A program made the position numbers and the translations under genes. Below, in pieces: positions 33,405 to 43,188 of a DNA stretch of 64,000 bases (the stretch's first letter is position 1; each line of letters begins with the position of its first letter). Where the stretch lies: assembly GCA_902533625.1 (NCBI GenBank), contig CACAMI010000002.1, positions 62,001 through 126,000 on the forward strand. Reading direction: 5' to 3'. The notes under the pieces were generated by a model. It was given only the letters and a program-made list of their open reading frames with translations, ran no database searches and was not told where the DNA came from. This DNA is from an uncultured Alphaproteobacteria bacterium (GTDB lineage Bacteria; Pseudomonadota; Alphaproteobacteria; Rhodobacterales; Rhodobacteraceae).

Positions 33405-34235
33405 TTAAGAACGTAATAATTCATTTATTGATGTTTTTGATCTTGTTTTTTCATCAACCTTTTTGACAATAACTGCACAAGCAAGGCTGACTTCTGGTCT
33501 TTCTGTTTGTAAAGCTCCTGGAACAACTACAGAGTAGGGAGGAACTTCTCCAAATGAAATTTTGCCTGTTTCTCTGTCTAGGATTTTTGTTGATTTTCCT
33601 ATGAAAACTCCCATACCTAGAACTGCCCCTTCTCTTATTATGCAGCCTTCGACCACTTCTGATCTTGCCCCTATGAAACAGTTGTCTTCAATTATTGTGG
33701 GTCCTGCCTGAAGTGGCTCAAGAACCCCACCAATACCTACGCCACCAGATAAATGCACATTTTTACCTATTTGAGCGCATGATCCAACAGTGGCCCATGT
33801 GTCAACCATCGTGCCTTCTCCAACATGGGCGCCAAGGTTAACAAATGAAGGCATGAGAACTACGCCTGGTGCAATATAAGCAGATTTCCTGACGATACAA
33901 TTTGGGACTGCTCTAAAATTTTTTGATTTCCACTCATCTGCTGTCCAGTTCTTGAATTTGCTATCTACTTTATCCCACCATGTAGCTTCTTGTGGGCCAC
34001 CTTCCTGCTCAACCATATTGAATAATCGAAAACTTAAAACAACGGCTTTTTTTACCCACTGATTTACCCGCCAATCTCCATTATCTTGTCTTACCGCTAC
34101 CCTTAGCGTGCCTTTATCAAGAGCGTCCAAAACTTCTTCAACTGCATCGCGCCGTTCACCTGATGTATTCGGAGAGATGGCCTCTCTATCCTCCCAAACT
34201 TCGTTAATTATTTTTTCTAAATTTGCATTAGCCAT
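33405..34235 (-). CDS. dapD: Tetrahydrodipicolinate N-succinyltransferase
   Basis: A 276-residue enzyme that succinylates tetrahydrodipicolinate. After a helical N-terminus with [12 protein letters not shown], a left-handed beta helix of hexapeptide repeats begins near residue 120 ([24 protein letters not shown]), followed by the [28 protein letters not shown] block. Length is typical. It is first in the dapD-dapE pair; lysA is about 28 kb away in the same window. Confidence 0.98.
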   Translation of the reverse strand: MANANLEKIINEVWEDREAISPNTSGERRDAVEEVLDALDKGTLRVAVRQDNGDWRVNQWVKKAVVLSFRLFNMVEQEGGPQEATWWDKVDSKFKNWTADEWKSKNFRAVPNCIVRKSAYIAPGVVLMPSFVNLGAHVGEGTMVDTWATVGSCAQIGKNVHLSGGVGIGGVLEPLQAGPTIIEDNCFIGARSEVVEGCIIREGAVLGMGVFIGKSTKILDRETGKISFGEVPPYSVVVPGALQTERPEVSLACAVIVKKVDEKTRSKTSINELLRS

Positions 34236-34245
34236 TACAAACCTC

Positions 34246-35166
34246 TTATTTAATTTTTATTTTAAATTCTACCAACTGCGTTATTTGGAATATATTAAAG
34301 TTATCATCTGACACAAGGGTTAGCCAGTATTCTCCGTTCTTGTCAAGCCAGATGCTCATACCCTCAAGGTTATCAAATTCTCTAAAGCGACTTTCAATCA
34401 AAGTCTGCATAAATTCTGCATTACCGTCTTTTATTCTAAAACGTCTGATACGGCTCTTGAAACCAGCCCATGAATAATTTCGCTCCAAAATAAGCAGCGA
34501 GTCATCTGGCGCAAAAATAGCATCTGTGATATAAAAATCATCAATTGTATTTAATAAAAATGACTTTTCCCATTTTTTACCATCGAATACAAATGCCCTT
34601 ATTTCTTTTGATTCTGCATTAGGCGCTTCTGGTATAGCGTAAATTAATCCTCCATTTGAAATTGCAAGAGATTCTATTCCTTTAGAATAATGAAATTCAT
34701 CAAAACTTTCATGGCTAGGAAGAAATTTACCTGGTGAATCAAGGCTTTCGTGATACATAATCCTATCGTTTGATTCAAATGATATATAAAAACCACCATC
34801 GGCTGTCTTTATCAAGGCTTCACTATCAAGGTTTCTATTTTTTAGAGGTTCACCCTCACTAGATAAAATTGGGTATGGTTTGGATATTATAACTTTATTG
34901 ATTTTACCTCTAGAATCTCTTGAGACTGAACCATTAAAGTAATTAGCTTTGTCAGTTAACGCAGTAAATTTTTGCCCATCATACCCCATTATTATTGCTG
35001 AAATACCCCCAAAATCTTTCGAATCAGAATGAATGCGGTAAGTTCCAATCGGTTCTAATAGCCATTGATCAGTTTTTGCATTTTCTAAATATGCTAAGGA
35101 AAAGTTTGTAGATAAAAGGATGCCAAAAAATATAGCTGATAGTGAGAAAAAGAATCTTTTGGTCAT
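34246..35166 (-). CDS. Secreted esterase-like/phytase-like beta-propeller protein
   Basis: A 306-residue exported protein. Residues 1-25 look like a signal peptide (Lys-Arg, then a hydrophobic stretch [15 protein letters not shown], cleavage near SLA). The rest is rich in beta strands, with [24 protein letters not shown] early and [23 protein letters not shown] in the middle, matching the esterase-like activity of phytase family (PF13449). Function uncertain; phytase activity should not be assumed. It lies 10 bp downstream of the gene end region of nothing on its 5' side and 10 bp upstream of dapD on the same strand, so the three may form one transcript. Confidence 0.85.
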   Translation of the reverse strand: MTKRFFFSLSAIFFGILLSTNFSLAYLENAKTDQWLLEPIGTYRIHSDSKDFGGISAIIMGYDGQKFTALTDKANYFNGSVSRDSRGKINKVIISKPYPILSSEGEPLKNRNLDSEALIKTADGGFYISFESNDRIMYHESLDSPGKFLPSHESFDEFHYSKGIESLAISNGGLIYAIPEAPNAESKEIRAFVFDGKKWEKSFLLNTIDDFYITDAIFAPDDSLLILERNYSWAGFKSRIRRFRIKDGNAEFMQTLIESRFREFDNLEGMSIWLDKNGEYWLTLVSDDNFNIFQITQLVEFKIKIK

Positions 35167-35356
35167 TTGTTATCTCGTGAGCGCCAATATAATTTAATGA
35201 AAATATTTTATATAAATAATCTAACTTCTAACCTTCTATCGTTAGAATAAGCAATTAGTTAATGTTATGACAAATTAAATTTTCTTACGCTTTCATTGCA
35301 CTTGTATATTTTTACAATGTCATTATTTTAAATAAAGAGAATTTTAGGAGGTGCTA

Positions 35357-35641
35357 GTGGTTTCTTTGCTACAGATTGTTGACTTAATTCTAGATATTTT
35401 GGTTTTTTTTGTATTTATCCATGTCATTATGAGCTGGCTGATTAGTTTTGGAGTTTTGAATAGCAGGCAGCAACTTGTAATTACTATTTGGCGAAGCCTC
35501 GAAGGCATTTTAGAACCATTATATTCTCGAATACGAAAGATTATTCCTCCAATTAATGGAGGCTTAGATTTAGCTCCCTTAATTTTACTAGTAGCTGTAT
35601 ATGCTTTGAGAGTTATTATTCGGAATAACTTTACTTTTTAG
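35357..35641 (+). CDS. YggT family membrane protein
   Basis: About 94 residues with two YggT hydrophobic segments (residues about 3-27 and 68-88) and the linking [22 protein letters not shown] motif, which is the family hallmark. Linked elsewhere with membrane or division processes; function unsettled. The frame opens at GTG 35351, but that codon is part of the AGGAGG Shine-Dalgarno sequence (35346-35351), so the true start is GTG 35357, five bases after it. Its last 11 bases overlap the 3' end of the convergent argG. Confidence 0.9.
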   Translation: MVSLLQIVDLILDILVFFVFIHVIMSWLISFGVLNSRQQLVITIWRSLEGILEPLYSRIRKIIPPINGGLDLAPLILLVAVYALRVIIRNNFTF

Positions 35642-36857
35642 TATTAAGATTTCGCGTCGCTAAAAGTTTTAGCCTTAGAGCATTAATTTTTATAAAGCCT
35701 TCTGCATCTTTTTGATTATAAGCTCCAAAGTCTTCCTCAAAGGTCACATGTTTTTCTGAATACAAACTGTGTTCTGAAGATCGTGAAACAACACTACAAG
35801 TTCCTTTAAGTAGGCTTACCTTTACTTTTCCCGAAACTTTTTCCTGACTTTTATCAATTAGAGCTTGGAGCATTTCCCGTTCTGGACTGAACCAGAGACC
35901 ATTATATATTAACTCTGCATATTTAGGCATAATCTCATCTTTTAAATGAGAAGCTCCCTTATCAAGTGTTAAGCTTTCAATTCCTCTACGAGCACATAGC
36001 AAGACTGTCCCTCCAGGGGTTTCATAAACACCTCTCGACTTCATTCCAATAAACCTATTTTCAACTAAATCAAGGCGACCTATTCCATGTTTTCCACCTA
36101 GTTTATTCAGAGTTTCCAATAAGTATTGAGGGGAGCCTTTCTCTCCATTTATAGCAATAGGATCTCCCCTTAGAAATTCTAATTCTACAGATTCTGGTGT
36201 GTTAGGGGCATCTACTGGATTTGTGGTTCTCTGGTATACATGTTCAGGCGCTGGTTTGGAGGGATCCTCAAGAATTTTCCCTTCAGATGATGTATGTAAA
36301 AGATTAGCATCGACCGAAAATGGCGGTTCACCTCTTTTATCTTTTGAGATAGGAATTTGGTTTCTTTCTGCGAACTCGATCAACTTTTTTCTCGAAGTTA
36401 AATTCCACTCTCGCCATGGAGCTATAATTCTTATTTTTGGATTCAGTGCATATGCGGATAATTCAAATCTTACTTGGTCGTTACCTTTGCCAGTCGCACC
36501 ATGCGCAATTGCGTCTGCCCCTGTCTTCTCTGCAATTTCGATCAATCTCTTGGCGATCAAGGGGCGAGCTATCGATGTCCCTAAAAGGTAGGTACCTTCG
36601 TAGAGAGTGTTGGCTCTAAACATCGGAAAGACATAATCTGAAACAAATTCTTCTTGAAGATCTTCCATGAAAATATGGTCTTCCAGAACGCCTAGTATTT
36701 TGGCCTTTTCTTTAGCGGGTTCAAGCTCTTCTCCTTGGCCCAAATCAGCTGTAAATGTGACTACTTCACAATTATATTCTTGGTGGAGCCATTTTAATAT
36801 AATTGAAGTGTCTAGTCCGCCAGAGTATGCAAGTACTACTTTTTTTGGTTTCAACAA
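35631..36857 (-). CDS. argG: Argininosuccinate synthase
   Basis: About 408 residues; joins citrulline and aspartate using ATP. The ATP pyrophosphatase motif [12 protein letters not shown] lies right at the N-terminus, followed by [13 protein letters not shown] near 117 and [16 protein letters not shown] near 185. The open frame runs to 36914, but there is a minus-strand GGAG site at 36863-36866 and two consecutive TTG codons at 36857 and 36854; one of these is the start, giving the normal family length. argH is in the window but 25 kb away. Confidence 0.97.
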   Translation of the reverse strand: MLKPKKVVLAYSGGLDTSIILKWLHQEYNCEVVTFTADLGQGEELEPAKEKAKILGVLEDHIFMEDLQEEFVSDYVFPMFRANTLYEGTYLLGTSIARPLIAKRLIEIAEKTGADAIAHGATGKGNDQVRFELSAYALNPKIRIIAPWREWNLTSRKKLIEFAERNQIPISKDKRGEPPFSVDANLLHTSSEGKILEDPSKPAPEHVYQRTTNPVDAPNTPESVELEFLRGDPIAINGEKGSPQYLLETLNKLGGKHGIGRLDLVENRFIGMKSRGVYETPGGTVLLCARRGIESLTLDKGASHLKDEIMPKYAELIYNGLWFSPEREMLQALIDKSQEKVSGKVKVSLLKGTCSVVSRSSEHSLYSEKHVTFEEDFGAYNQKDAEGFIKINALRLKLLATRNLNTKK

Positions 36858-37007
36858 TTTTTCTCCGTAAAATATAGCTAAGAGTGATTTAATATCTTTT
36901 TCTACATAGATCAAAAGAATTCTGACTTGTGTTTTCTCTAGATAAAGCTTCCCACATCTCTTATTGTAAAAGAAACTTCAGCATTTTAGAGCTATTAGGG
37001 AGTTATT

Positions 37008-38174
37008 ATGGATAGTTTTAACTTTAATACAACGCCAGGCATCCGATTTGGGAATCATTCATTTTTGGATAATCTAGAAGAGATAAAAAAATGTCTCGGG
37101 GACAGGATTCTTTTTATAACTGATAAGGGAATAATTAATTTGGGGTTGGCAAATAATGCAATATCATCATTAGAAGATGCTTCAGAGTTAGTAGTAATTT
37201 TCGATGAAATTGAGCCAGATCCTTCTCTATCTACCCTAGAAAAAGCTATAGCGATAGGGCAAAGCAGTAAATGTACAGGTGTAATAGGGTATGGTGGTGG
37301 GTCATCTATGGACGTTGCGAAGTTAACTTCTCTAATTTTAGGCTCAAGTGAAAATCTCGATTCTGTTTGGGGAGTAGGTGCAGCACGTGGACCAAGATTA
37401 CCCTTAGTTTTGGTGCCCACAACTGCTGGTACTGGCTCAGAGGTTACGCCTGTTTCTATTATTACAGTCGGTGAGAATGAAAAGCGAGGTGTATCTTCTT
37501 CAATTATCTTGCCAGATTTAGCTATCTTGGATCCATTATTGACAATAGGGTTACCACAAAAGATAACAGCTGCAACTGGTGTTGATGCAATGGTACATGC
37601 CATCGAAGCTTATTCTTCTAAAAATAAGAATAATAACCCCATTTCTCGAATGTATGCTATTGAGGCTCTAAAGCTCTTAATTGGTTCCATTGATAAAGCA
37701 GTTTTTCATGGTGATAGTGAGAAGGCGCGTGCGAACATGCTCAAGGGCTCAATGTTTGCTGGGATAGCTTTTGCTAATTCACCTGTGGCGGCAGTTCACG
37801 CTCTAGCGTATCCAATAGGTGGAATTTTTCATATACCACATGGGTTATCAAACGCATTAATTCTTCCTTATGTCTTGAGGTTCAATCAGTTAGATCAGAA
37901 AGCTGCACATGCTTATGCAGACCTTTGTGATTATATTTGGCCATTAAAGGATCCAAAAAAAGGAATACAATATAAGAGTTCTTTTTTCATAGAAAAACTT
38001 GCGGAATTATCAGAAAGGCTCGGCTTAGAAACTCGGTTAAGAGATGTAGGTATTCCTAAAGAATCTTGTGAAAAGATGGCAAAGGAGAGCATGAAGCAGA
38101 CACGTCTTCTTGTGAACAATCCAAGATGTATTACTGAAAAGGATTCTCTAGATATTTACCTAGCTGCATGGTAA
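37008..38174 (+). CDS. Iron-containing alcohol dehydrogenase
   Basis: A 388-residue family III dehydrogenase. The NAD-binding GYGGGSSMDVAKLTS motif is near residues 94-108, TAGTGSEVTPVSI near 139, and metal ligands are in GVDAMVHAIEAY near 193-204 and in HALAYPIGGIFHIPHGLSNA near 265-284. Its substrate cannot be told; family members oxidise alcohols, 4-hydroxybutyrate or related compounds. It starts a plus-strand run with ilvA and a hydrolase. Confidence 0.93.
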   Translation: MDSFNFNTTPGIRFGNHSFLDNLEEIKKCLGDRILFITDKGIINLGLANNAISSLEDASELVVIFDEIEPDPSLSTLEKAIAIGQSSKCTGVIGYGGGSSMDVAKLTSLILGSSENLDSVWGVGAARGPRLPLVLVPTTAGTGSEVTPVSIITVGENEKRGVSSSIILPDLAILDPLLTIGLPQKITAATGVDAMVHAIEAYSSKNKNNNPISRMYAIEALKLLIGSIDKAVFHGDSEKARANMLKGSMFAGIAFANSPVAAVHALAYPIGGIFHIPHGLSNALILPYVLRFNQLDQKAAHAYADLCDYIWPLKDPKKGIQYKSSFFIEKLAELSERLGLETRLRDVGIPKESCEKMAKESMKQTRLLVNNPRCITEKDSLDIYLAAW

Positions 38175-38180
38175 ATCCTT

Positions 38181-38202
38181 CTAAACACAATGTGTGTTTT
38201 AG
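38181..38202 (+). other. Hairpin between the alcohol dehydrogenase gene and ilvA
   Basis: CTAAACACA pairs with TGTGTTTTAG (one extra T) across a three-base loop, 6 bp after the upstream stop codon. The T run is inside the stem rather than after it, so it may be a weak terminator, an mRNA processing or 3'-stabilising structure, or chance. Confidence 0.35.
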
Positions 38203-38221
38203 ATTGCTAAAATAGGTTAAA

Positions 38222-39475
38222 ATGAGTTTTGAAAAAAGAGTGCTAGCTGCCAGGAAGGAAATGAGAGAGCTTTTCCCTGCTACTCCTTTGCAGCTTAATA
38301 GTTATTTATCTCAATTATATGGTGCTGAAGTTTATCTTAAGCGGGAAGATTTGTCGCCAGTAAGATCTTACAAGATAAGAGGTGCATTTAATGCAATTAG
38401 GATTTCTCTTCGTGAATATCCTCGAGTGAAAGAATTTGTATGTGCATCAGCGGGAAATCACGCCCAGGGCATGGCATATTGCTGTTCATATTTTAAGTTA
38501 AAAGGTGTGATCTTTATGCCGGTTACAACACCCCAGCAGAAGATTAACAGGACTAAAGCTTTTGGTGGGAGTAACGTTGAAATTCGTCTATTTGGGGATT
38601 ATTTTGATCAAACACTTAAGGAGGCAGTTGAGTTTGCAAAGCGCAATGAAGGAGTATTTATCCCTCCTTTCGACAATGAGAATGTCATAGAAGGTCAGGC
38701 AACAGTGATGAGTGAAGTAACTGATCAAATGCCCGAAGGAAAAAAACCAGATATTGTATTGCTTGCCGTTGGGGGCGGAGGTTTGGCGGCAGGAATGGTC
38801 AAATATTCAAAACTAAATTCAATCAGCAATAAATTTGTCTTTGCTGAACCTAAAGGTGCGGCAAGTTTCTATGCGACGCTTTCGAAAGGAAAGATTGTTA
38901 AGCTTCGGAAAACAGATAATTTTGTGGATGGAGCTTCGGTAGCTGAGATTGGGAAATTGAATTTTAAAATACTTAAAGGTGTTAATTCAGACGATATTAA
39001 AATTATAGAGGAAGACAGAATTTGTGCTACCATGATAGATATGCTGAATAATGAAGGTATAGTTCTGGAACCTGCGGGTGCGTTAGCCATAGATGCCCTT
39101 AAAGATTTGCCTCTCAGCGCATTAAAAGGAAAAAAAGTAGTTTGTATTGTTTCAGGAGGAAATTTCGATTTTGAGCGTCTACCTGATGTTAAGGAACGTG
39201 CGTTAAGAGTAACAGGTCTAAAAAAGTATGTAATTCTAAGGTTGCCTCAGAGACCTGGTGCATTAAAAGATTTTCTTAATCTTCTTGGGCCTCAAGATGA
39301 TATTTCAAGATTTGAGTATTTAAAGAAATCGGCTAGGAATTTTGGATCAGTTTTGATCGGAATTGAAACGACCATTCCCAAAAACTTTGATAATCTGTTT
39401 TCTCGGATGGCCAAGGAAGGGTTTGCATTCGAGGACATTACTGAAAATCAAGCCTTAAAAGAGTTTGTTATTTAA
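38222..39475 (+). CDS. ilvA: Threonine dehydratase
   Basis: A 417-residue PLP enzyme deaminating threonine to 2-oxobutyrate for isoleucine. The PLP lysine is K51 in SYKIRGAF, and SAGNHAQGMAY near 77 and the GGGGLAAG phosphate loop near 183 are intact. After about residue 325 a single ACT-like regulatory region follows (YVILRLPQRPGALKDFL), the shorter architecture compared with the two-ACT E. coli form, which may alter isoleucine feedback. The ATG at 38222 sits 47 bp after the upstream gene. Confidence 0.95.
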   Translation: MSFEKRVLAARKEMRELFPATPLQLNSYLSQLYGAEVYLKREDLSPVRSYKIRGAFNAIRISLREYPRVKEFVCASAGNHAQGMAYCCSYFKLKGVIFMPVTTPQQKINRTKAFGGSNVEIRLFGDYFDQTLKEAVEFAKRNEGVFIPPFDNENVIEGQATVMSEVTDQMPEGKKPDIVLLAVGGGGLAAGMVKYSKLNSISNKFVFAEPKGAASFYATLSKGKIVKLRKTDNFVDGASVAEIGKLNFKILKGVNSDDIKIIEEDRICATMIDMLNNEGIVLEPAGALAIDALKDLPLSALKGKKVVCIVSGGNFDFERLPDVKERALRVTGLKKYVILRLPQRPGALKDFLNLLGPQDDISRFEYLKKSARNFGSVLIGIETTIPKNFDNLFSRMAKEGFAFEDITENQALKEFVI

Positions 39476-39477
39476 CA

Positions 39478-40257
39478 GTGAAAGATTTATTACTTAACTA
39501 TAATGATCTAAATGAAGCGAGCAGTTTTCGACCAGTTCTAATTGTTCATGGATTATTTGGATCTTCTCAGAACTGGCAAACTTTTGCAAAAAGGTTAATC
39601 CTAAACAATTTTCGAGTTATTACCGTTGATTTGAGAAATCACGGAAATTCTTTCCATCATGATGTGCACAATTATGAAGAAATGGTTTCTGACCTAACTT
39701 CTGTTATCGAAAAATTAGGTGCTCCAGTAGATATAATTGGTCATTCGATGGGTGGAAAGTCAGCAATGCTTCTTTCATGCCTACATCCAAGTTATGTAAA
39801 CAAGTTAGTAGTGTTAGATATAGCTCCCGTTAAATACACTCACTCTCAATTAGATAAGGTGCTCGCTTTACTAAATGTGGATCTTTCCAGTTTTAACAAA
39901 AGATCAGATGTAGACCGAATGCTTTCCAAGGATATTCCGGATAAAAGAGAGAGGTCATTCTTGATGCTTAACTTGGATAGAAAAGATGAAGCACTTAAAT
40001 GGAAAATTAATTTAAATGCACTCAAACGATGCATGCCTGAAATTATGGATTTTCCTCAAAAAAACCTTAAATTTACTAAGCCTTCATTATTCGTATCTGG
40101 AAGTAATTCGAGTTATATAAAGAAAGAATACTTGCGACATATTAAGAATATTTTTCCTAACTATAGGCTTGAGGTTATTAGAAATAGTGGACATTGGATT
40201 CATGCAGACAATCCAGAAGATCTATTTTTAACCCTAAGGGATTTTTTCCTTAACTAA
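39478..40257 (+). CDS. Alpha/beta hydrolase (YbfF-like)
   Basis: A 259-residue esterase fold. The oxyanion-hole motif HGLFGSSQNW is at residues 24-33, the nucleophile elbow GHSMGG places Ser90, and a late GHWIHADNPEDL provides the catalytic His near 238. It resembles YbfF-type esterases; the substrate is unknown. It starts at GTG 39478, two bases after ilvA, with no visible ribosome-binding site, suggesting translational coupling. Its last 8 bases overlap the end of the convergent thiolase. Confidence 0.9.
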   Translation: MKDLLLNYNDLNEASSFRPVLIVHGLFGSSQNWQTFAKRLILNNFRVITVDLRNHGNSFHHDVHNYEEMVSDLTSVIEKLGAPVDIIGHSMGGKSAMLLSCLHPSYVNKLVVLDIAPVKYTHSQLDKVLALLNVDLSSFNKRSDVDRMLSKDIPDKRERSFLMLNLDRKDEALKWKINLNALKRCMPEIMDFPQKNLKFTKPSLFVSGSNSSYIKKEYLRHIKNIFPNYRLEVIRNSGHWIHADNPEDLFLTLRDFFLN

Positions 40258-41437
40258 ATTGAAGATTTTCTATGCCAATGGCGATACCTTGTCCACCACC
40301 AATACACATTGTTAATAGACCAAAACGACTATTTGTCCTTTTAAGTTCATGGATTAGTTTTATACAAAGAATGGTTCCAGTCGCTCCAACAGGGTGGCCA
40401 AGTGCTATTGCTCCTCCATTTGGGTTAACTTTCTTATTGTTTAGTTTTAAAGCTAGACTGACAGCACATGCCTGTGCAGCGAAGGCTTCGTTACTTTCGA
40501 TAACATCAAAATCATCGACATTCTTTTTTAGCTTTTGGCAAAGTTTTTCTACTGCAGGTATAGGGCCTATTCCCATTACTTCTGGCCTAACACCCGAATG
40601 AGCGTAACCAAGTATTTTAGCACTAGGATTTGCATTATTTTTCCTTAGCCCTTCTTCGGTAGCTAATACCAGCGCGGCCGCACCATCGTTTATTCCTGAA
40701 GAATTACCCGCTGTAACTGTGCCTTCTTTTTTAAATACGGGAGGTAATTCAGTTAAGTCCTCCAGGGAAGTTTCTTTAGGGTGTTCATCAATTTGAAAAA
40801 TGTCTGATAATTTACCTTTTTTTATTTCAATAGGAATTATTTGATCTCTAAAGTAATTGTCTATTATTGCTTTTGTTGCACGCCGTTGGCTTTCAAGGGC
40901 AAATTCATCCTGCATTAATCTTGAAATATTTTTTTCTTCCGCAACATTTTCTGCAGTAACACCCATATGTCCAGTCCCAAATGGGCAGTTTAAGGCTCCT
41001 AGCATCATATCTTGAGTTTTGGCATCTCCCATTTTTTGACCCCAACGCACTGTATTTAAAATGTAAGGAGAGCGACTCATGCTTTCAGAGCCTCCAGCCA
41101 CACCAACACTAGCTTCGTCAAGCATCAAAGATTGGGCAACTGAGACTATTGCCTGTGCACCTGATCCACAGAGGCGATTGACATTCATGGCAGAAACTGT
41201 GCTTGGAATGCCTGCGTGTATTGCTGAAACTCTAGACAGATACATGTCTTTGGGTTCCGTGTTGATGACATGTCCAAAAGCCACATGTTCTACCTCTTCG
41301 GCATGAATTTTTGCACGATTTAAAGCTTCTTTAGTTACAGCTGTAGCTAACTCTATTGGTGTTTTTGATGCAAGGGATCCTCCAAAGCTTCCTATAGCTG
41401 TTCTCGCTCCGTCTACAATAAATACTTCTTTTGCCAT
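40250..41437 (-). CDS. Thiolase (acetyl-CoA C-acetyltransferase type)
   Basis: A 395-residue thiolase condensing or cleaving acyl-CoA thioesters. The acyl-enzyme Cys is C90 in NRLCGSGAQAIV, the histidine motif is NPNGGAIALGHPVGATG near 340 and the second active Cys is in MCIGGGQGIA near 380. The features fit biosynthetic acetoacetyl-CoA thiolases as well as beta-oxidation enzymes, so the direction is not certain. A second thiolase lies at 59304-60482. Confidence 0.94.
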   Translation of the reverse strand: MAKEVFIVDGARTAIGSFGGSLASKTPIELATAVTKEALNRAKIHAEEVEHVAFGHVINTEPKDMYLSRVSAIHAGIPSTVSAMNVNRLCGSGAQAIVSVAQSLMLDEASVGVAGGSESMSRSPYILNTVRWGQKMGDAKTQDMMLGALNCPFGTGHMGVTAENVAEEKNISRLMQDEFALESQRRATKAIIDNYFRDQIIPIEIKKGKLSDIFQIDEHPKETSLEDLTELPPVFKKEGTVTAGNSSGINDGAAALVLATEEGLRKNNANPSAKILGYAHSGVRPEVMGIGPIPAVEKLCQKLKKNVDDFDVIESNEAFAAQACAVSLALKLNNKKVNPNGGAIALGHPVGATGTILCIKLIHELKRTNSRFGLLTMCIGGGQGIAIGIENLQFS

Positions 41438-41532
41438 AATTTAATTCTCTTTTTAGATTCATGTTGTATAATTATTTAATAGCTGATGAAACTCATGTCC
41501 ATCAAGAATTTAAATATAAGTGGGGGTATTAA

Positions 41533-41883
41533 TTGGAACCCGTAATTCAAGATAAAATTATTAGAGAAATCGAGATTGATTGGCTCAAGAAGAAAAGAAA
41601 GACTAGTCGCTATAATCTGAAATCGGACAACAAAGAGATTAAGATACTTTCTATAGGAGAAAAGAATTTCCTAGTCGATAAAGAAGATTCTGATGGGTTA
41701 AGAGGTTCAGTTAGTGTCTTTGAAGGAAGTAAACAAATTTTTGATTGCTTAATTTTTCGCTCAGAAGATTTTGGTGCGGCAGCCTGTTTTGAGTATAAAA
41801 GAAAGACTAGAGCAGATAATAAACCTGCTAAAGATTTTGTTCTGGACCCTGATCATCCTATTGGAAGTTTGCCCTCAGTTTAA
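41533..41883 (+). CDS. Unrecognised conserved-looking protein upstream of the transaminase
   Basis: A 116-residue soluble protein, charged, without membrane segment or signal peptide. The middle reads RGSVSVFEGSKQIFDCLIF, a likely beta-rich core, followed by a basic stretch YKRKTRADNKPAKDF and an acidic DPDHPIGSLP end. The start is TTG at 41533: an in-frame TAA lies at 41530-41532, and GGGGG upstream could act as ribosome-binding site. It is 17 bp upstream of the transaminase gene, so co-expression is likely. I do not assign a function. Confidence 0.75.
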   Translation: MEPVIQDKIIREIEIDWLKKKRKTSRYNLKSDNKEIKILSIGEKNFLVDKEDSDGLRGSVSVFEGSKQIFDCLIFRSEDFGAAACFEYKRKTRADNKPAKDFVLDPDHPIGSLPSV

Positions 41884-41900
41884 ATATTTTGTGAAAGGTT

Positions 41901-42755
41901 ATGGCAAGAATTGTTTTTGTAAATGGCGAGTTTGTTTCGGAGGATGAAGCCAAGGTTTCGATTTTTGATAGAGGTTTTTTATTTGCAGATGCAGTTTATG
42001 AAGTTACACCTATTTTGGATGGTAAGTTAGTAGACTGGCAGGGTCATTTTGAGAGATTAAAAAGATCATTAACAGAATTAAATATAACTATTGATTTTTC
42101 TGAAAAATATTTGCTGGATCTTCATCGTAAGATTATCAATAAAAATAAATTAAATGAGGGAATAGTATACCTCCAAGTTACTAGAGGAGCGGCAGATAGA
42201 GATTTTGTTTTTGAAAATACATTAAAGCCTTCCCTTATTATTTTTTCTCAAAGCAAAGAAATCATAAAGCCATTATTAGTTAATAAAGGTTTGTCAGTTA
42301 TGACCTCCCAAGATATTCGGTGGCAAAGGCCTGATATTAAGACAACTCAATTGCTGGCGCCGTCTCTTTTGAAAATGGAAGCTTTATCCAAATCCATGGA
42401 TGATGTTTGGATGGTAAAAGATAATCGAATAACTGAAGGAACTAGCAATAATGTTTTTATTGTGGATTCAGTTGGAAAAATTATCACACGCAGTTTGTCT
42501 CATGATATCTTGGGAGGAATAACTAGGGCAGTCATTTTAAAAGTCGCCAAAGAAAGCGGGTTAGAAATTGAGGAAAGGTCCTTTACTTTGGAGGAATGCT
42601 ATTCAGCATCTGAAGCTTTTATCACATCTTCATCTATATTTATAAGATCAGTTGTAAGAATTAATGGAAAATTGATAGGTAAAGGCAAATCAGGAGAGAT
42701 TGTCGGATCTTTAATATCTGCTCACTTAGAATATTGTAAGAGCCATCTGACCTAA
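41901..42755 (+). CDS. dat: D-amino-acid transaminase (PLP fold type IV)
   Basis: A 284-residue aminotransferase. The order fits D-alanine transaminases: SIFDRGFLFADAVYEV at 20-35, the PLP lysine K147 in DIKTTQLL, and TEGTSNNVFIVD near 178-189. Such enzymes interconvert D-alanine and D-glutamate, precursors of peptidoglycan; branched-chain transaminases share the fold but have a different N-terminus. It is preceded by the unrecognised 116-residue protein. Confidence 0.92.
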   Translation: MARIVFVNGEFVSEDEAKVSIFDRGFLFADAVYEVTPILDGKLVDWQGHFERLKRSLTELNITIDFSEKYLLDLHRKIINKNKLNEGIVYLQVTRGAADRDFVFENTLKPSLIIFSQSKEIIKPLLVNKGLSVMTSQDIRWQRPDIKTTQLLAPSLLKMEALSKSMDDVWMVKDNRITEGTSNNVFIVDSVGKIITRSLSHDILGGITRAVILKVAKESGLEIEERSFTLEECYSASEAFITSSSIFIRSVVRINGKLIGKGKSGEIVGSLISAHLEYCKSHLT

Positions 42756-42761
42756 ATTATC

Positions 42762-43013
42762 TTAGGTCTGGTGTTTGTCTTTCCAGTCATTATATGGCAT
42801 TCCGTAAAAGAGTTCTCTTGCTTCATCTTTGCTTAGTTCTATATCTCTATCTATAGACTCTTCCTGATACCAACGTGCTAGACAATTTCTGCAAAATCCT
42901 GCCACGTCCATTAAATCTATATTCTGTACTTGGGAATTCTTTGCTAAATAATCCTTTAATCTACGAAATGTAGCTGCCTCTATTTCTGTAATCTTTTCAA
43001 TATTTTCTTCCAT
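42762..43013 (-). CDS. DUF1244 family protein
   Basis: An 83-residue soluble protein. FRRLKDYLAKNSQVQNIDLMDVAGFCRNCLARWY and DEARELFYGMPYNDWK are the family hallmarks, with the conserved FCRNCL pair of cysteines. Function unknown. Two ATG codons are possible (43019 and 43013); the AGGAGG at 43022-43027 is eight bases from the second but only two from the first, so I choose 43013. It ends 6 bp from the end of the convergent transaminase. Confidence 0.9.
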   Translation of the reverse strand: MEENIEKITEIEAATFRRLKDYLAKNSQVQNIDLMDVAGFCRNCLARWYQEESIDRDIELSKDEARELFYGMPYNDWKDKHQT

Positions 43014-43188
43014 GCTCATAGCCTCCTTTTAATTTTATATATAGGGATGAGTTTCGTTTGGTATGCCCTTATCATAACATTTTGTGTTTTATAAATTATA
43101 ACCTATTGCAGTTTTAAAATGATAATTAATTCTTTTAGTACTGTTGTAAATAATCTATTACTTTCAGACATAAAATGAAAGGCATCTG

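Noticed and set aside
36199-36591. 130-codon open frame on the plus strand across argG
   Set aside because: It lies wholly inside argG, whose conserved motifs are in the other strand, and its composition is unlike a protein of this genome.
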